Source: Aldrovandia affinis (Eukaryota; Chordata; Actinopteri; Notacanthiformes; Halosauridae). Taken from it: DNA of 64,000 nt. The position numbers were made by a program, and so were the translations under genes. Location: contig JAINUG010000137.1 of assembly GCA_029706075.1 (NCBI GenBank), positions 1,058,501 to 1,122,500 of the forward strand, read 5' to 3'. The notes under the pieces were generated by a model, which saw only the letters and a list, made by a program, of their open reading frames with translations, was not told the origin of the DNA and ran no database searches. Of this stretch, positions 45,659 to 57,358 are shown one piece after another. Each line of letters opens with the position of its first letter. Within the stretch, counting starts at the first letter, position 1.

Positions 45659-47721
45659 CATTAGACCTTCTCAACAGTGTTTAGTTTTGGATTGCGGCTT
45701 CATGCTGAATATGAGTGTGTGGAAAACATCTATGTCTCATTCGTGTGCCTCCATCCCAATACTCCATTATACTGAATTTGAGTCAGAAAATGATCTGAAA
45801 GACATCCCTTCACAAACGCACAAATCGTGTACAGATTATTCCTGTACATGTTCTGCAGACAGCAAAGAGTGTGAAAGAGGAAAAGAAACGGTACAAGGAC
45901 GAATGCTTCCCTATATACCTTTGTTCTGTAATTTAAACTTATATTCTATATAAGGTGACATCCTACAGGTGACAGGTTCCAGTTTTGCAATTATTCAACT
46001 TGGAATTTTCATTGGAAAAAGGGGCTAGAGGCCAACTGCGAAAGAAAATGTACAAAATAAATTGTCCAGCTAACCTTATTGTACAGTTTACTGTCGAGCC
46101 AGATCCTGGTCTAAATCTCAGGCATTGTTAGCGATGGACACATCGATTATCGTTCAGCTTGAGGGTATAAGAAGCCTGTCATCACTATAGCGTTAGCCAG
46201 TCCCCAGAACACTGTGTGGACGAGAAGGCACAGAAACCACAAACAGAAGGTTTCCGCAGCGTGCTTTGACCTTGTAAGGCTATTAAGGAGTTTTCTTAAT
46301 TTCAGGGAGTACCAAACACAAAGATTTGTGTGAGAAACAAAATATTCTCACGGGTAAGGTCAGAGCACATTCTGGTTGGACTGAATAGAAGCCTTTTTAT
46401 CTTTTGTTCCAGACAATTAAAACTTAATTTTCACACCTGCTATTAGGTTCTGTATCTCATTTTTAGTTGATAACATTTTCGGCGTTAACAGTAAAGTCAA
46501 AGATTCATGTCAAGGGTTGAGTAAGTAACAAGAGCAATATTATTCACTCCCTCCTTCACCGTGTTGTTCATTTGTGCTGATTTTCACATTCCAGACATTC
46601 TAGGAGTGACTCAAGGTTGCCGTGTGTGCTTACCACTTTCACTGATAACGTCTGTCCGGTTAATGATTGCACTAATTTAGGCTTTGAACACTTGCCCCCT
46701 AATCCAGCAGATAAACGTTCAGCTTTTCACATTTTGTAATAAGAGCTGTGCCGTGTAACTGCTTTAAATTTAAATTCTAAACTGTCAATATATCATTGGG
46801 CACAGTACAGCCTGTTCCTATTGGTGGCCTGGGACTGTTCTTTTGTTTCCCAGATTATCTAGTGCCTACAGAGTGTAAGCATTAAACAGGGAGATTTCTG
46901 TATAAAGTATCAAAATAGACCATGTTTAGATTTGCCCTTTAACAGTATTCGTGGCTCAAACCTGCTGCACCTGCCTCCAGAGTGTTAACCTTGTCTGTTC
47001 AGAGGTATTATGGGATGTAGACTCACCTGATCACACTGCCTCTCTGCCACATACATTCCCTTTACCAAAGAACAAAGTGAAGTCCCCCCCACTATCCCGA
47101 CTGCCTTGCTGCCAAGTTTGGTTGTCAGGCTTACCGGAGGAAACATTGATCAGAAACCCAATTTCTAAAAGGAAAAAAGAGAAATCTTTTAATCTGGGTT
47201 ATCTTCTGGTGAATGGATTGTGTGGTTTTTTGGGGCTTTCTTTTGCTTGAAATCAAGCAAGTGAGTTAGGCCAGATCACATGGGGGTCCGACAAATCAGA
47301 GAATAAATTATGCATGTCAGATTTCGCATTAAACGGTTTACGTCACCCCAAACAAAACAGTTTTGTTGTTATTCTAGCCCCACTGTAAATCCTTCAGTAA
47401 GTTGACCTAATTCTGTTGCCATCTTGAATGTCTTATAGAATTTTCTTCCTGAAAGTAGGTTAAAATCCGAAGGGGGGCTGGGGGGTGGGGTTGGGTCTAT
47501 GGGTCAGTGTGCTTCAAAGTTACGCAGAACAACTTCATCTCTCGCTGTGCCTGAGCTGCTGTCACTGTGTTCAAAACCACGCCTGTCAGCCAGCAAACAT
47601 GAACATGCTGCAGAAGGTACGCCGCTATACAAAGACACAACATAGGAAGTGACAGTGATCATGAAGGTCAAGATGGAAAGCAGTTCTCTTTTTTTGTATT
47701 CCCCATCAAAAAGATTTCTCA

Positions 47722-48099
47722 AGCCTGGCGGATGGCGCAGCGGTCTAGCGCACCACGCTTCGGAGTGGTGTGCGCTGCCCATCGGGGACGCGGATCGAAA
47801 CCCGCGTCTCTACCAGACCGGCCCTGGTCGTCAGCCCCGATCGGAGGCGGCATTTGGCTGTCCGCCTCCGGGGGAGGGGGGAGGGAGAGCCGGCACGAGT
47901 CCGTCGAGGAGAAGGTTAAGGAGTCCGTGGAAGATTTCCCGTCTCGAAAGAGGCGGGAACGCTCAACCAGGAGTGTGTGTCTCGATCCTGGAGGACGGGC
48001 GACGGACTCGTGAGGGTGGGGAATTGAAGTAAATAGAGGGGTTAATTGGCAACCAAATTGGGAGAAAAACAGGGAAAAAAATCAGAAATAAATGTATAG
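47722..48099 (+). mobile_element. Full-length tRNA-derived SINE (cgcagcggt-head family) with 14-base target duplication
   Basis: The head has A-box-like tggcgcagcggtctagcgca and B-box-like ggatcgaaacccg. The body is GC-rich and the tail reads aattggcaaccaaattggga plus gaaaaac. Flanked by aaaaagatttctca at 47708-47721 and 48100-48113, a perfect direct repeat. The best-preserved copy of its family in the window. Confidence 0.94.
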
Positions 48100-49059
48100 A
48101 AAAAGATTTCTCAGAACAGGCGTGTGAAAGGAACAGGGGTGTAGGTGTCACGTTTTTATGCACGCACTGTGGCTCGCCTGCGTTTCTGCCAGCCTCGGCA
48201 AAAAGTGCTCAGAGTTTTGACGTTTTTAAGGCTTCGTCGACGATCGCCTGCTGAGGGATTTATAGAGCGTCTTTTAAAAAATAATTGTTAGCTGAGCTCT
48301 GAAGCCCCCGGTGGAAAATGAACTCAGGTGTGGCCTTCGTTCCGTTTGCTGCGATTGGGGAAGACTCCACCGTCGATACAATGTTTTAATCCTGGCAGCT
48401 GGCAAGTAAAAACAAAGAAGTCTCTTACCAACATCTGCCAGCAAGTTATAAACTCCCAAGTTCCAGTCCCAAATTAACTAAGAGACCAATAACTACAAGA
48501 AAATAATTAAATTAAATTAGTATTAATACCGTCATGGGCATAGTTATACTCCTCAACAGCTGCTGTGGAAACCGAAAACAGCTTGTTTAGGATATGAATG
48601 TGCCCAGCGTAAAACATATGGCAACGAAAGCACTGAAGTCATAGCACGGTGTGGGCCTCTTTAGGGAGATGTGTGACACATGAGTCCTCTTAAAGCAAGA
48701 GTACTGCCCTGGGGACTTGCACTGGGAGGTGAGGAATCTTTTTCAGCCAATCATATGTGTACACCTGTCCCATCACTGCAGCGTCCTCCATTATTTAGGG
48801 AGAGTGGGGGTGCGAGTGCTCGCTGCCGGCTGGAGAAATCATATTTTATGGAAGATGAAGATATTCCAGGCCGCACACCGCACTGGAGTGTTTTAAAGTT
48901 GGCTGGGCAGAGAGGGGGGAAGGGAAGACACGGGGCTGTGTCAGAATTTGTTCCCTCCTTTCCTCCCTCATGCCCTACATAGATTATGCTACACTGTATG
49001 AGGGGTCGGAACGTGAAAAGACGATTTCGGACACTATATCATTATCATTGTTTAATAAT

Positions 49060-49245
49060 AAAAAATTACTAACCTTTTCCTTCCCAGTGTTACAGGTATG
49101 GTACGCAGCTGCCAACAACGATGTCTATCGCTGTATTACTGCACTGATCTCGTGCGCAAACTATGATTGTTCTTGCCATGTATTTATACACATCTTGTAA
49201 GTCGCTCTGGATAAGAGTGTCTGCTAAATGTTTAAATGTAAATGT
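49060..49245 (+). mobile_element. LINE 3' end with SINE-shared tail
   Basis: Runs from ttcccagtgttacaggtatg through tgcactgatctcgtgcgcaa to gtaagtcgctctggataaga, then aaatgtaaatgtaatg. Confidence 0.85.
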
Positions 49246-49715
49246 AATGTCATCGTTTGAACGCCATTCGCTAGTTGAAAATCATGGTGCATAAACTCCA
49301 CAGTGTGAACTGCAATGACGTTTGATGCATTATGGTACTTTTTTTAGCCATAGAGGGTACATGGCTTCACCATCACAGTTGGCAGTGAATTGTGGGATAT
49401 TTCTAGTGGACTATAAAGTAGGTCAGATGAATATTTGAGGGTTTTACACACCATTACAAAATGTCTGATGATTCCTGAAATGGTGGACTACATGACATAT
49501 AGGGGGTGATTTCACACACGGCCCAAGTCTGTTGTCTATTTGTCATGACGCACAAGGCTCAGCGATGAAAGAGTGACATTGCACATGACACCTCGATCTG
49601 CGACTGACGTCGTCCAGGGACCAGGTCAGCTGACCCCCTGCTGCAATCACCGAGATACAGGAAGCCCAGCTCGAAAGCATCTACTGTGAGGGGAAAACAC
49701 AGCCAAGATGAAAGG

Positions 49716-49721
<6 letters not shown>

Positions 49722-49746
<25 letters not shown>

Positions 49747-49756
49747 GCTCTCTCTA
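49722..49756. repeat. CT microsatellite
   Basis: CT dinucleotide run with one interruption; a CTCTCC-type run lies at 49964-49995. Confidence 0.9.
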
Positions 49757-50574
49757 AGTCAAATTGCTTTCTTGCCATGACAAGAGGAATCTTATACTGC
49801 CAAAGCACAGATACATTTACAGACAACCCACAATCATAAGATAAAGAATCACAGCAATGAGCTTATGATTCAATAAAATAACGGTAATTAACTAATGGTA
49901 CAATGTAAAATAGCAGTAATGAATGAATGATTAATACAAATGACATATTGTGCTGCCAGTGCTGCTCTCTCTCCCTCTCTCCCTCTCTCTCTCAGAGCAT
50001 GCTCTTTGTTGTTGATGAGGCGGGCTAGTGACCACAAAAGAGAGAGATTCAGAGCCATTTGATTGGCAGCTGATCCTTGGTTGGCTTGTGAGCAAAAGCT
50101 ACACAATTGACAACAACAAAATACTACTTGTGAAAGCTGACACACCCTGTCTGACTGAGGCTATATCAGTGGTCAGTAGTCAGTGGTCAGTAAAATCCTG
50201 CCTGCTTTCAGTTGTTCTTCTCATGCAGTGAGGAGAGTCACAATTAAGGCATGCTTCAGTACATCAGACGGAATACTTAATTGACCTAATTTACAAAATC
50301 TCCACCCTTTTTTTAGTGCGTTCACCCCAGGTATACATGTGCATGACCAGATGTAACTATTCACCTAAAGGAAAGTCACAAAACTGCGTTACCCCCACAG
50401 ATTACATCCTGATATCGTTTTGACCCATTGCAACCGTTTAGTATATCAAACATATATTGAGGCTGTGATGCCACATAAATAGGGGAAATGAAATAGTGTG
50501 TAAAGTTTTTTTAAATGTATTTACACCTTAAATAATGCCTTTAATGTATTCCATCTGATGATGTGGCAGGCTCT

Positions 50575-50667
50575 GTTACTCCATTTGCATAATCTGAATT
50601 GTGGCCAGGCTCATTTGCATAATCTGAATTGTGGTCAGGCTCATTTGCATAATCTGAATTGTTGTCA
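50575..50667. repeat. 30-base tandem triplication carrying three octamer motifs
   Basis: Three near-identical 30-base units each contain atttgcataatctgaattgt. The octamer ATTTGCAT lies at 50583-50590, 50613-50620 and 50643-50650. Confidence 0.92.
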
Positions 50668-51803
50668 ATAACTGCTCATAAACAGTGCTCTACTCTGCAA
50701 TTGGCAAAACAAACAAAGTTCTCAAGACTTAAATCAATTAAGTCATGCACTGACATAAGATTTTAAGATCAAATTAAGATAAGATACATTTTAAGCATAA
50801 GATTTATTTTTTCTCTTTTAAGGCACAGAAATCACTGGGAAGCTGTAGATCATGTACATTTATTCTGAGGACCCCCCCAGACCTCCCCCTCTTGCATCAT
50901 CCCTCCCAATGTTCACCACAAAGTGACGCCCCTGGATTCATCAACATCAGCACATGGCAGTGAATGAAATTGACCGACGCGCTGTTTTAAGAATCCGATG
51001 ATACTTTTGCATGAGAAACTTTCTACGCACAAAATGCGCACTTTTCCACTGACATATTAGTGAATGAGAACCAGTGACTCCAGGGGATAATGCAGGTGAC
51101 AAAAGACACTCCCTTTGTGTAGAAAAAACAACATCTAAAAGGATAACGTTACAGACTTGCCTTTAAAGTATCATGCCTATAAAAGTGGATTAAACTTGAT
51201 ATTAGACATATTATCACCCCCTATGGCGGGGTTACTCATTACGCGGCTCGCTTTAAGATTAAATTTGTGGCTCGCAGCCAATAGCCTACATGTCATTCAT
51301 AAAAATACTCGCTATTCGCATTAACACTGCGGCCGCCAGGATATATAATAGCCTATATATATATATAAAATAAAAACGTCAGATAGGCCTACAAACCTTT
51401 GGTGTTAGAACGTTTTAAAGACATGCCTAAACAAAGTCAATGTTTTTTTTACGATAACATCATTAAACCGTTATGCGCCCAAAAACGCGTAGGCTATTGA
51501 GGGAATGCACTGCGGCTCACGGTTAGGTTGAAAAGACAATAAATATCACAACACATCTGGGATGGTGAACGGAGCAGGTTTATCCTCTTTTACTGGTCAC
51601 AGCAGGTAGCCATTAATTATGTTTGTGATTTACCCAAAACGTCAAACGCCAATTGCAAACATCGCCAACGCTAGTCATCCACTGATAAGTGTAGCCATGC
51701 AGGATTCTGTAACTGGACAGCCTCGGAAAAATTAGGCATGTGTGTGCCAACATATTTGTTATGATATTTACTATGTTGCAGGCTATTTTATTGGAAAATG
51801 CAG

Positions 51804-52256
51804 CTATCCTCTGCACAGAGCAGACCAAAAATTAGCGGTGCTTGTGGTGCGTCTTAAGTTTGTGAACGCTTTGGCAATAACGCATGAACATGCAATAACC
51901 AGCAAGGGATAATGCCATACAGCGATGTATCGCCAATAACACTGGCAATCCGTGCGTCCAAAGGGTCGACTTTGTCCTCCCCGAGTCGCACCAATGTCCC
52001 TCTTGTACTCAATCACTCGCTTTTTGGCTGACAGTTTGACATCAAACCATTTTTTCTTCACTTCTGATACAGATCTCTGTTCAGAAGATACCGAATTAAC
52101 AGAATCCGTCACTTGCTCCCATGCAGCAGTTTTTCTTTTATTTGTTATCCCTACACTGAGTGAACCAAACAATATATCTTGTTTAGATTCTACCTCCGTG
52201 ACGAGAACATCGATCTCGCTTTCAGTGAAGTTTCTTTTTTTAGCTCTCTTCGCCAT
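51804..52256 (-). CDS. Myb/SANT-like DNA-binding protein, Harbinger-transposon type (probably a relic)
   Basis: A 150-residue intronless ORF beginning MAKRAKKRNFTESEIDVLVT, followed by TAAWEQVTDSVNSVSSEQRS and EVKKKWFDVKLSAKKRVIEY. This is the Myb/SANT-like trihelix fold seen in NAIF1-like proteins and in the second ORF of PIF/Harbinger transposons, which helps the transposase bind DNA and enter the nucleus. The first 95 residues look intact. The remainder does not look like the family and may be read-through of degraded sequence. No DDE transposase ORF was seen nearby. It could also be one exon of a host gene, which I consider less likely. Confidence 0.65.
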   Translation of the reverse strand: MAKRAKKRNFTESEIDVLVTEVESKQDILFGSLSVGITNKRKTAAWEQVTDSVNSVSSEQRSVSEVKKKWFDVKLSAKKRVIEYKRDIGATRGGQSRPFGRTDCQCYWRYIAVWHYPLLVIACSCVIAKAFTNLRRTTSTANFWSALCRG

Positions 52257-53234
52257 TATTCCAGTGAGATAACGGGCATGTTTTCATGCGGCCTTTAAAA
52301 GGATGTTTTCTTACAAATATGGTTAATTGGGGGCGGTCCTGTAAGCAAATACTTAGAATCGTGCACGAGCAAAGAGGGCAGAACAATTGGTATTTATCAA
52401 CACGGAGTGCGCGTACGACCTGTGTGCGCATGTTTGATAAATCCGGATTTTTCTGTGCGTAGAGACATTCTAAATTTCGTTCGTACGATAGAAATTATAG
52501 CTTTTTCTACGCAACGTTTATTGAACCCCGGTCTCCGTGGCCAGCGTCGCAACTGCTGTTTTCTAACAACACAGGCAATGCCTTGCAAGCAAGCTGCTAA
52601 AAAGTGGCTTTTACCTCTACAAAGATGTGTACATGGTGGTTTTAAAACTTAGAATAAACACCCTTGCCAATTACAGTACCACAGTCCAGCCAGCAATTGA
52701 TTTACGTGGCCTTTTCGACCTTAATGCTAAGGCTGTGTTTGTTTTGTTCTGGTCACATGGGATGTGCATGTAGACAGTACAGTAGGTTAAAAGGACGCAT
52801 TTTATTATTCACTGGTAGTTTATAAAAAGATGATGATGATGAAAAATCATTTAAAGAGTCCTGATTATGTAACAGATCAGCTAAGATGCTAAATGCTAAA
52901 ATGCTGTACATCTCACAGCGTTGTGGAGCGTCAAAGAACATTTGTCTTACGGATGGAAGAACAATTAATTTTTAGGTCAACAGACCTTGAGCCAAAAAGC
53001 GCCTGGACAGACATATTGTGGGCACATTTATAGGTCTCCATTCAGTGCCTTGGGCTAAATAAATTTTGAACTTAGACCACCAACCAAACATATATTACAA
53101 AGCCATTGCCTGTGGCACTTGCTCACCTCCATCACCTGACCTCACAATGAGCTAATAACAGGGTGGTCAAAGTAATGGGCTTCTTCTGTGAGCTCTGCCC
53201 ACATGTGAGATGTCATTTCCACACTTAAAAAAAA

Positions 53235-53490
53235 AAGCTTTTAAATTGTTTCTGATTTTCTCCCATTTTTCTCCCAATTTTGGTAGCCAATTACACCCGC
53301 TATTTCCAGGTCAATCCCTCCCTCATAGTTCGCTGCCGTAGCAGATGAAGGCGAAGTATCGTCTCCTCCAAAACGGCACTCGCCAAGACAATGACTCCTC
53401 CCCCCTCCCTGGGGCGGGCAGCCAGTTGCCGCGCCCGGTGGCACTCCCGGCCAGAGCCGACTCTGGCGCGTAATTTCAACACTTTGATTC
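53235..53490 (-). mobile_element. SINE relic (cgcagcggt-head family, variant body)
   Basis: Minus-strand 3' end and body (tctgattttctcccattttt, ctggggcgggcagccagttg). The head is missing beyond gactctggcgcg. Confidence 0.78.
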
Positions 53491-53571
53491 AGAAACATAA
53501 ACCCGCCCTGCCACACCCCCCAGGGCCCACAGCAGTGAGTTGAGTGAGTGAGAACCTGGCAAGGGATATGC

Positions 53572-53719
53572 CCTGTATTCATAAAGTGTCTCCGAGTAGA
53601 ATTGCTGATCTGGGATCAGGTTTCCCCTGTCTGTATCTTTGTCTTCCATTCATGAGCTAAAAGGCCAAACTGATCCTAGATCAGCACTCCTGCACTGAGA
53701 CGCTCTATGAATACGGGCC
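53572..53719. mobile_element. Foldback element with tgctgatct/agatcagca arms
   Basis: The left part gtattcataaagtgtctccg with gctgatctgggatcagg is the inverse complement of the right part, which holds ctgatcctagatcagcac and gagacgctctatgaatac. About 148 bases, no ORF, a dispersed fish MITE type. Confidence 0.8.
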
Positions 53720-54154
53720 CGATCTCCTTCAAAATATTTTTTGGTTTTGTTTCCCACAGTGCCTCACTCAGCCCTCTGCAGAATTGTACACTGTTAGGAG
53801 ATTATGAACAGAAAGGTACGGTTTTGCGCTTCTGATTGGATTACTCGAGTCACATGTTGATGGGGGGTCATGAGTCATACCTCTGGAGCCAATCAGGGCC
53901 CTCCTGTACCAGCTACGCCCCCTGCTGCACGGAAAGCAGCCGTGCGTTTTATCGCACGCATTTAATGAGTGCACTTCATCCAGATGGCTCGTTGTCTTCT
54001 CCAAGCAACGTGAGTTGAGCCGATCAGCGTTCACGTCGTTCCGATTCCACTTCTTGTGTGACAGTAATTGTTTTGTTCGGGGGAAAAAATGTCTATGATG
54101 AGCTATCTACTCTGGATACTAATGTATACTGCCAACCTGGCAGAGACATTGCAT

Positions 54155-54470
54155 TTGACATTTTAAACATTTAACAGACGCTCTTATCCAAAGCGACTTA
54201 CAGGATGTGCATTAATACATGGTAAGATCAATCATAGTTAGCGCAAGAGATCAGTGCAGTAATACAGTGATAGACATCGTTCTAGGCAGCTGAATACCAT
54301 ACCTGTAACACTGGGAAGGAAAAGGTTAGTACATTTTTATAAACTTTTTTTTTTTTTTTGAGGAGTAAACAAGTATACATATACAAAAAGTATTGAACAA
54401 GTAGGCAGTGGTGATGACAGTTGGCTAGATGTACAGAATTCAGTGGTAGTGGAGTCTGAACAAGCCTTAG
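54155..54470 (-). mobile_element. LINE 3' end, longest minus-strand copy
   Basis: Tail cagacgctcttatccaaagc, then the full 3' UTR with catacctgtaacactgggaa, a T-run and the distal part extending to gtggtagtggagtctgaaca. Confidence 0.88.
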
Positions 54471-54934
54471 TGAACACATTTTTGACTGTCCTGCATGATG
54501 GAGAAGCCGTGCAGATTTACATAATCCCAGCCACCAGTGTCTGTTTCTTTCTTACATGCCTGCATCTAATGCGCTTGTGCCTGTCATGTTAAACCATGTC
54601 AGTTATAATGAGAACACAAATCAGATTTCTTGTCCTCAGCCAGGTCCCATCCCACTGTAGATTAAGTGGCCCTAACTCCCATGTAATTACACAGTAGGGG
54701 TACTGCATGGTTAGGTATAGCATAACTAATGTGTGCCACACACATCTTTACATTGTACATGGAATTGTAAAAGCTGTATTTCAATATCTGCATGTTGAGC
54801 TATGAATGTTGGGAAAAAGTAGAAGGGATTAGTTAAGCAGCTTATCACCGTCGCTGCAGTCAAACTGGGTGGAAAACAAAACCTGAAATACAGACACAAA
54901 CTGGTTTTAGATTTTTAAGTACCATCTTACAGAA

Positions 54935-55145
54935 TTTGTTTCTGATTTTATCCCGCTCTCTCCCAATTTAGTAGCCAATTACACCTCTCTTTAGCCATGT
55001 CACTGGCAGTGACCCCTGGTATTTTGAGTCCGCACTCGCCAGGAGACCGTAACTCCGGTACTCAAGAGCCACTCCTGTGCGCAGCAAACTTCCTGTCGGC
55101 TTCCCTCCCCCCTCCCTGGGGCGGACATCCAATCGCCGCCCCCCT
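54935..55145 (-). mobile_element. SINE relic (cgcagcggt-head family, variant body), truncated at a SINE-SINE junction
   Basis: The 3' end (tctgattttatcccgctctc) and body up to ggggcggacatccaatcgcc are present, then it stops abruptly at ccccctac, where a different SINE begins. Confidence 0.8.
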
Positions 55146-55146
55146 A

Positions 55147-55243
55147 CATTTTTCAGTATATGTGGTCCCAGTGGAATTTGAACCCACAACCTAAGCGTTG
55201 TCAACGCCACGCTCTACCTACTGAGCCACACAGAACCACTGTC
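55147..55243 (-). mobile_element. tRNA-derived SINE head (ggctcag family), 3'-truncated
   Basis: Minus-strand head with gtggttctgtgtggctcag, A-box and B-box (gtgggttcaaattccactg). It ends in the body at actgaaaaatg, directly joined to the other SINE relic. GTGG occurs at 55239-55236 and again exactly 29 bases on at 55210-55207. Confidence 0.9.
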
Positions 55244-56002
55244 AAATTCAGTCATACACAGATGGCGTTTGCATATGGTTGTTTGGTTCACAAGTGCCCC
55301 CCCCCATTCCACCTTGGAACGTCTTGTCCTCCACCGTTGCACATTCCTACTGTTTACTGTTTTGTGTTGTTTGATATCTTGCCTTAACCGTGATGTTCAG
55401 ACACAGACTACAGCAGTGTGGCAGCCTGTTCCTGCTGCCCACGGTCTCTTTGTAATCTTCTCTGCACATCCGCAAACATATGTTACACTAGTCCATGTTC
55501 TGCAGTTTCAGAGCTTCAGATATATATTTTTAGATGCAACCACATTTTCACCCATTTTTTTATGGCATAGCAGACACCTGTATTTTTATTATTATTATTA
55601 TGTTTTGTATCCCCATTTTCTCCTGCCTTTGGAGGGCCACATTTCAAATTGTGAACTGTAAGCCTGTCCCATCATTACGTTATATTTATATAGCAGACAC
55701 TCTTATTCTGCCAGAGTGACGTACAATGCAGGGGAACACAAGTGCGTCCTCAAGAGTGATATGATCACAGGGACATAGTCCAGGCTGAACAGCACTCCCA
55801 GACCAGTGAGTGTACACACATCATCACTAAAGTGCTACCGTGGGCTAACTGTGTCAAATGCAAACTTCTGGTTAGACGGCCAGTTGCCAAAATGCTACTA
55901 ACCAAATATGAGGTTTTCTGTCTATGTGCCCATAATGCCTAGCCACTCAAATCAGTGTGTTTAATGGCTAACAATTAACTTTGTGTTTCAATAACTATCA
56001 AT

Positions 56003-56170
56003 CTCAATCAATCAATCTTTATTTTTGTATAGCGCCATTTACAAACAGGTTGTCACACAGCGCTTCACAATTGGCATTTTCCAGAGGGAATAAAAAAAAC
56101 AGAAAACCATTGGAACCAATGTGGGAGACTGGAAAATTATTCCCTGAGCCCCTTAAAAGGCGGTCGAGAT
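56003..56170 (-). mobile_element. L2-like LINE 3' end
   Basis: Minus-strand tail: caatcaatcaatctttattt followed by gtatagcgccatttacaaac and cacacagcgcttcacaattg, a typical L2/Maui-like 3' end read on the opposite strand. Confidence 0.75.
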
Positions 56171-56376
56171 GAACTCCTGGAAAATTGTGCATATTGTGCA
56201 AAATTGTGCAACTAGTTGCATAATACAACTGGTTGCACTTTTAAGGTTTTGCAATATTGTGTGGAAGCTACAGCACATCAGGAATAATCTTATATAAACC
56301 TGGATACAGAGACGCCATAGCAGTCTGAGCTACTACGACTCGCCTTATAGTTTTCAAGTCTTCAAATCTTATATGG

Positions 56377-56493
56377 CAGGGGTGCTCAAGTTCGGTCCTG
56401 GAGATCTACTGGCCGTGCAGGCTTTTGTTCCAGCCCAGCACTAACACACCTGCATGCCCAGTAGATCACCAGGACCGAACTTGGGCACCCCTG
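56377..56493. mobile_element. hAT-type foldback element with perfect 8-base target duplication
   Basis: 117 bases with ends caggggtgctcaagttcggt and accgaacttgggcacccctg. Flanked by ttatatgg at 56369-56376 and 56494-56501. Confidence 0.94.
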
Positions 56494-56993
56494 TTATATG
56501 GCAAGCCAATACTTCTCTTAGCATGACAGGTGACTCCTGAAATTGACCCGTGATGTCACTTCCTACAAAGGAATGAGGGCATTTAGTCAGGGAACAAGGC
56601 TCCTAACATGTGGATTGACAGGTTTAACCTTAGCAGCGGGGTTAATATCTCTCAATCAGCAAGCATTCATGCACTCTCTATTTGTCAGCCATAAAACAAC
56701 AAGCGTAATTCAATCTTGTCTTTGCTTGTTCAAGGTCTCTGTTATTACCCATAAGCAGGGACATTAAGTCCCTAAAGGGCAAATACAAGCATTGGGAATT
56801 CTGGGAGGCAAAGATATCAGATGCACCTGTTTAGAATGAAAGGAGACTCAAGAGACACCAGATCCCAACACAAAGGGTTGTGCTGTAAAATTATATTCTA
56901 CACAAATGGTAATTAGATTGGCCTTTTAATGGGGAGTTTCTTTTGTGTTTTTATCTTGGTTCTAGTCCTGTGTTTTTAATAGTCATGCAGCAT

Positions 56994-57196
56994 TTTACAT
57001 TTTAGGCATTTAGCAGACGCTCTTATGCAGAGCGACTTACACAATTGACATTTCTTTACATACAATCCATTTATACGGCTGGATATTTTACTGAAGCAGT
57101 TCAGGTGAAGTACCTTGCTTAAGGGTACAGCAGCAGTGCCCCCACCTGGGAATTGAACCAGCAACCTCTGAGTTGCAAGCCCAGTTCCCTAACCAT
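56994..57196 (-). mobile_element. V-SINE-like SINE
   Basis: Complete tail, core (tatacggctggatatttta) and most of the head (attgaaccagcaacctctga). It ends at the A-box (ccctaaccat). Confidence 0.88.
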
Positions 57197-57251
57197 ATGT
57201 ACGTTAAAGCAAAACATTAGACCAACCATCCAAATACAAACATGCACATTC

Positions 57252-57358
57252 ACACAAACACACACACACACAAAAAACAACAAAAAAAACAACACACAAA
57301 ACACGCGCACACACACATACGGACACACACACATAAACACACACACACACACACACAG
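57252..57358. repeat. CA-rich microsatellite
   Basis: CA dinucleotides mixed with A-rich interruptions. Confidence 0.85.

Noticed and set aside
45687-45953. 88-codon frame considered as a possible LRRIQ1 exon
   Set aside because: I see no leucine-rich repeat or IQ motif and no convincing splice borders.
47649-48032. 127-codon open frame
   Set aside because: It is the GC-rich body of a full-length SINE with target duplications. The same applies to frames at 32.4-32.9 and 36.3-36.7 kb.
52397-52652. Overlapping short frames near the Harbinger-type ORF, considered as its transposase
   Set aside because: No DDE-type motifs are visible and the frames are short on both strands.
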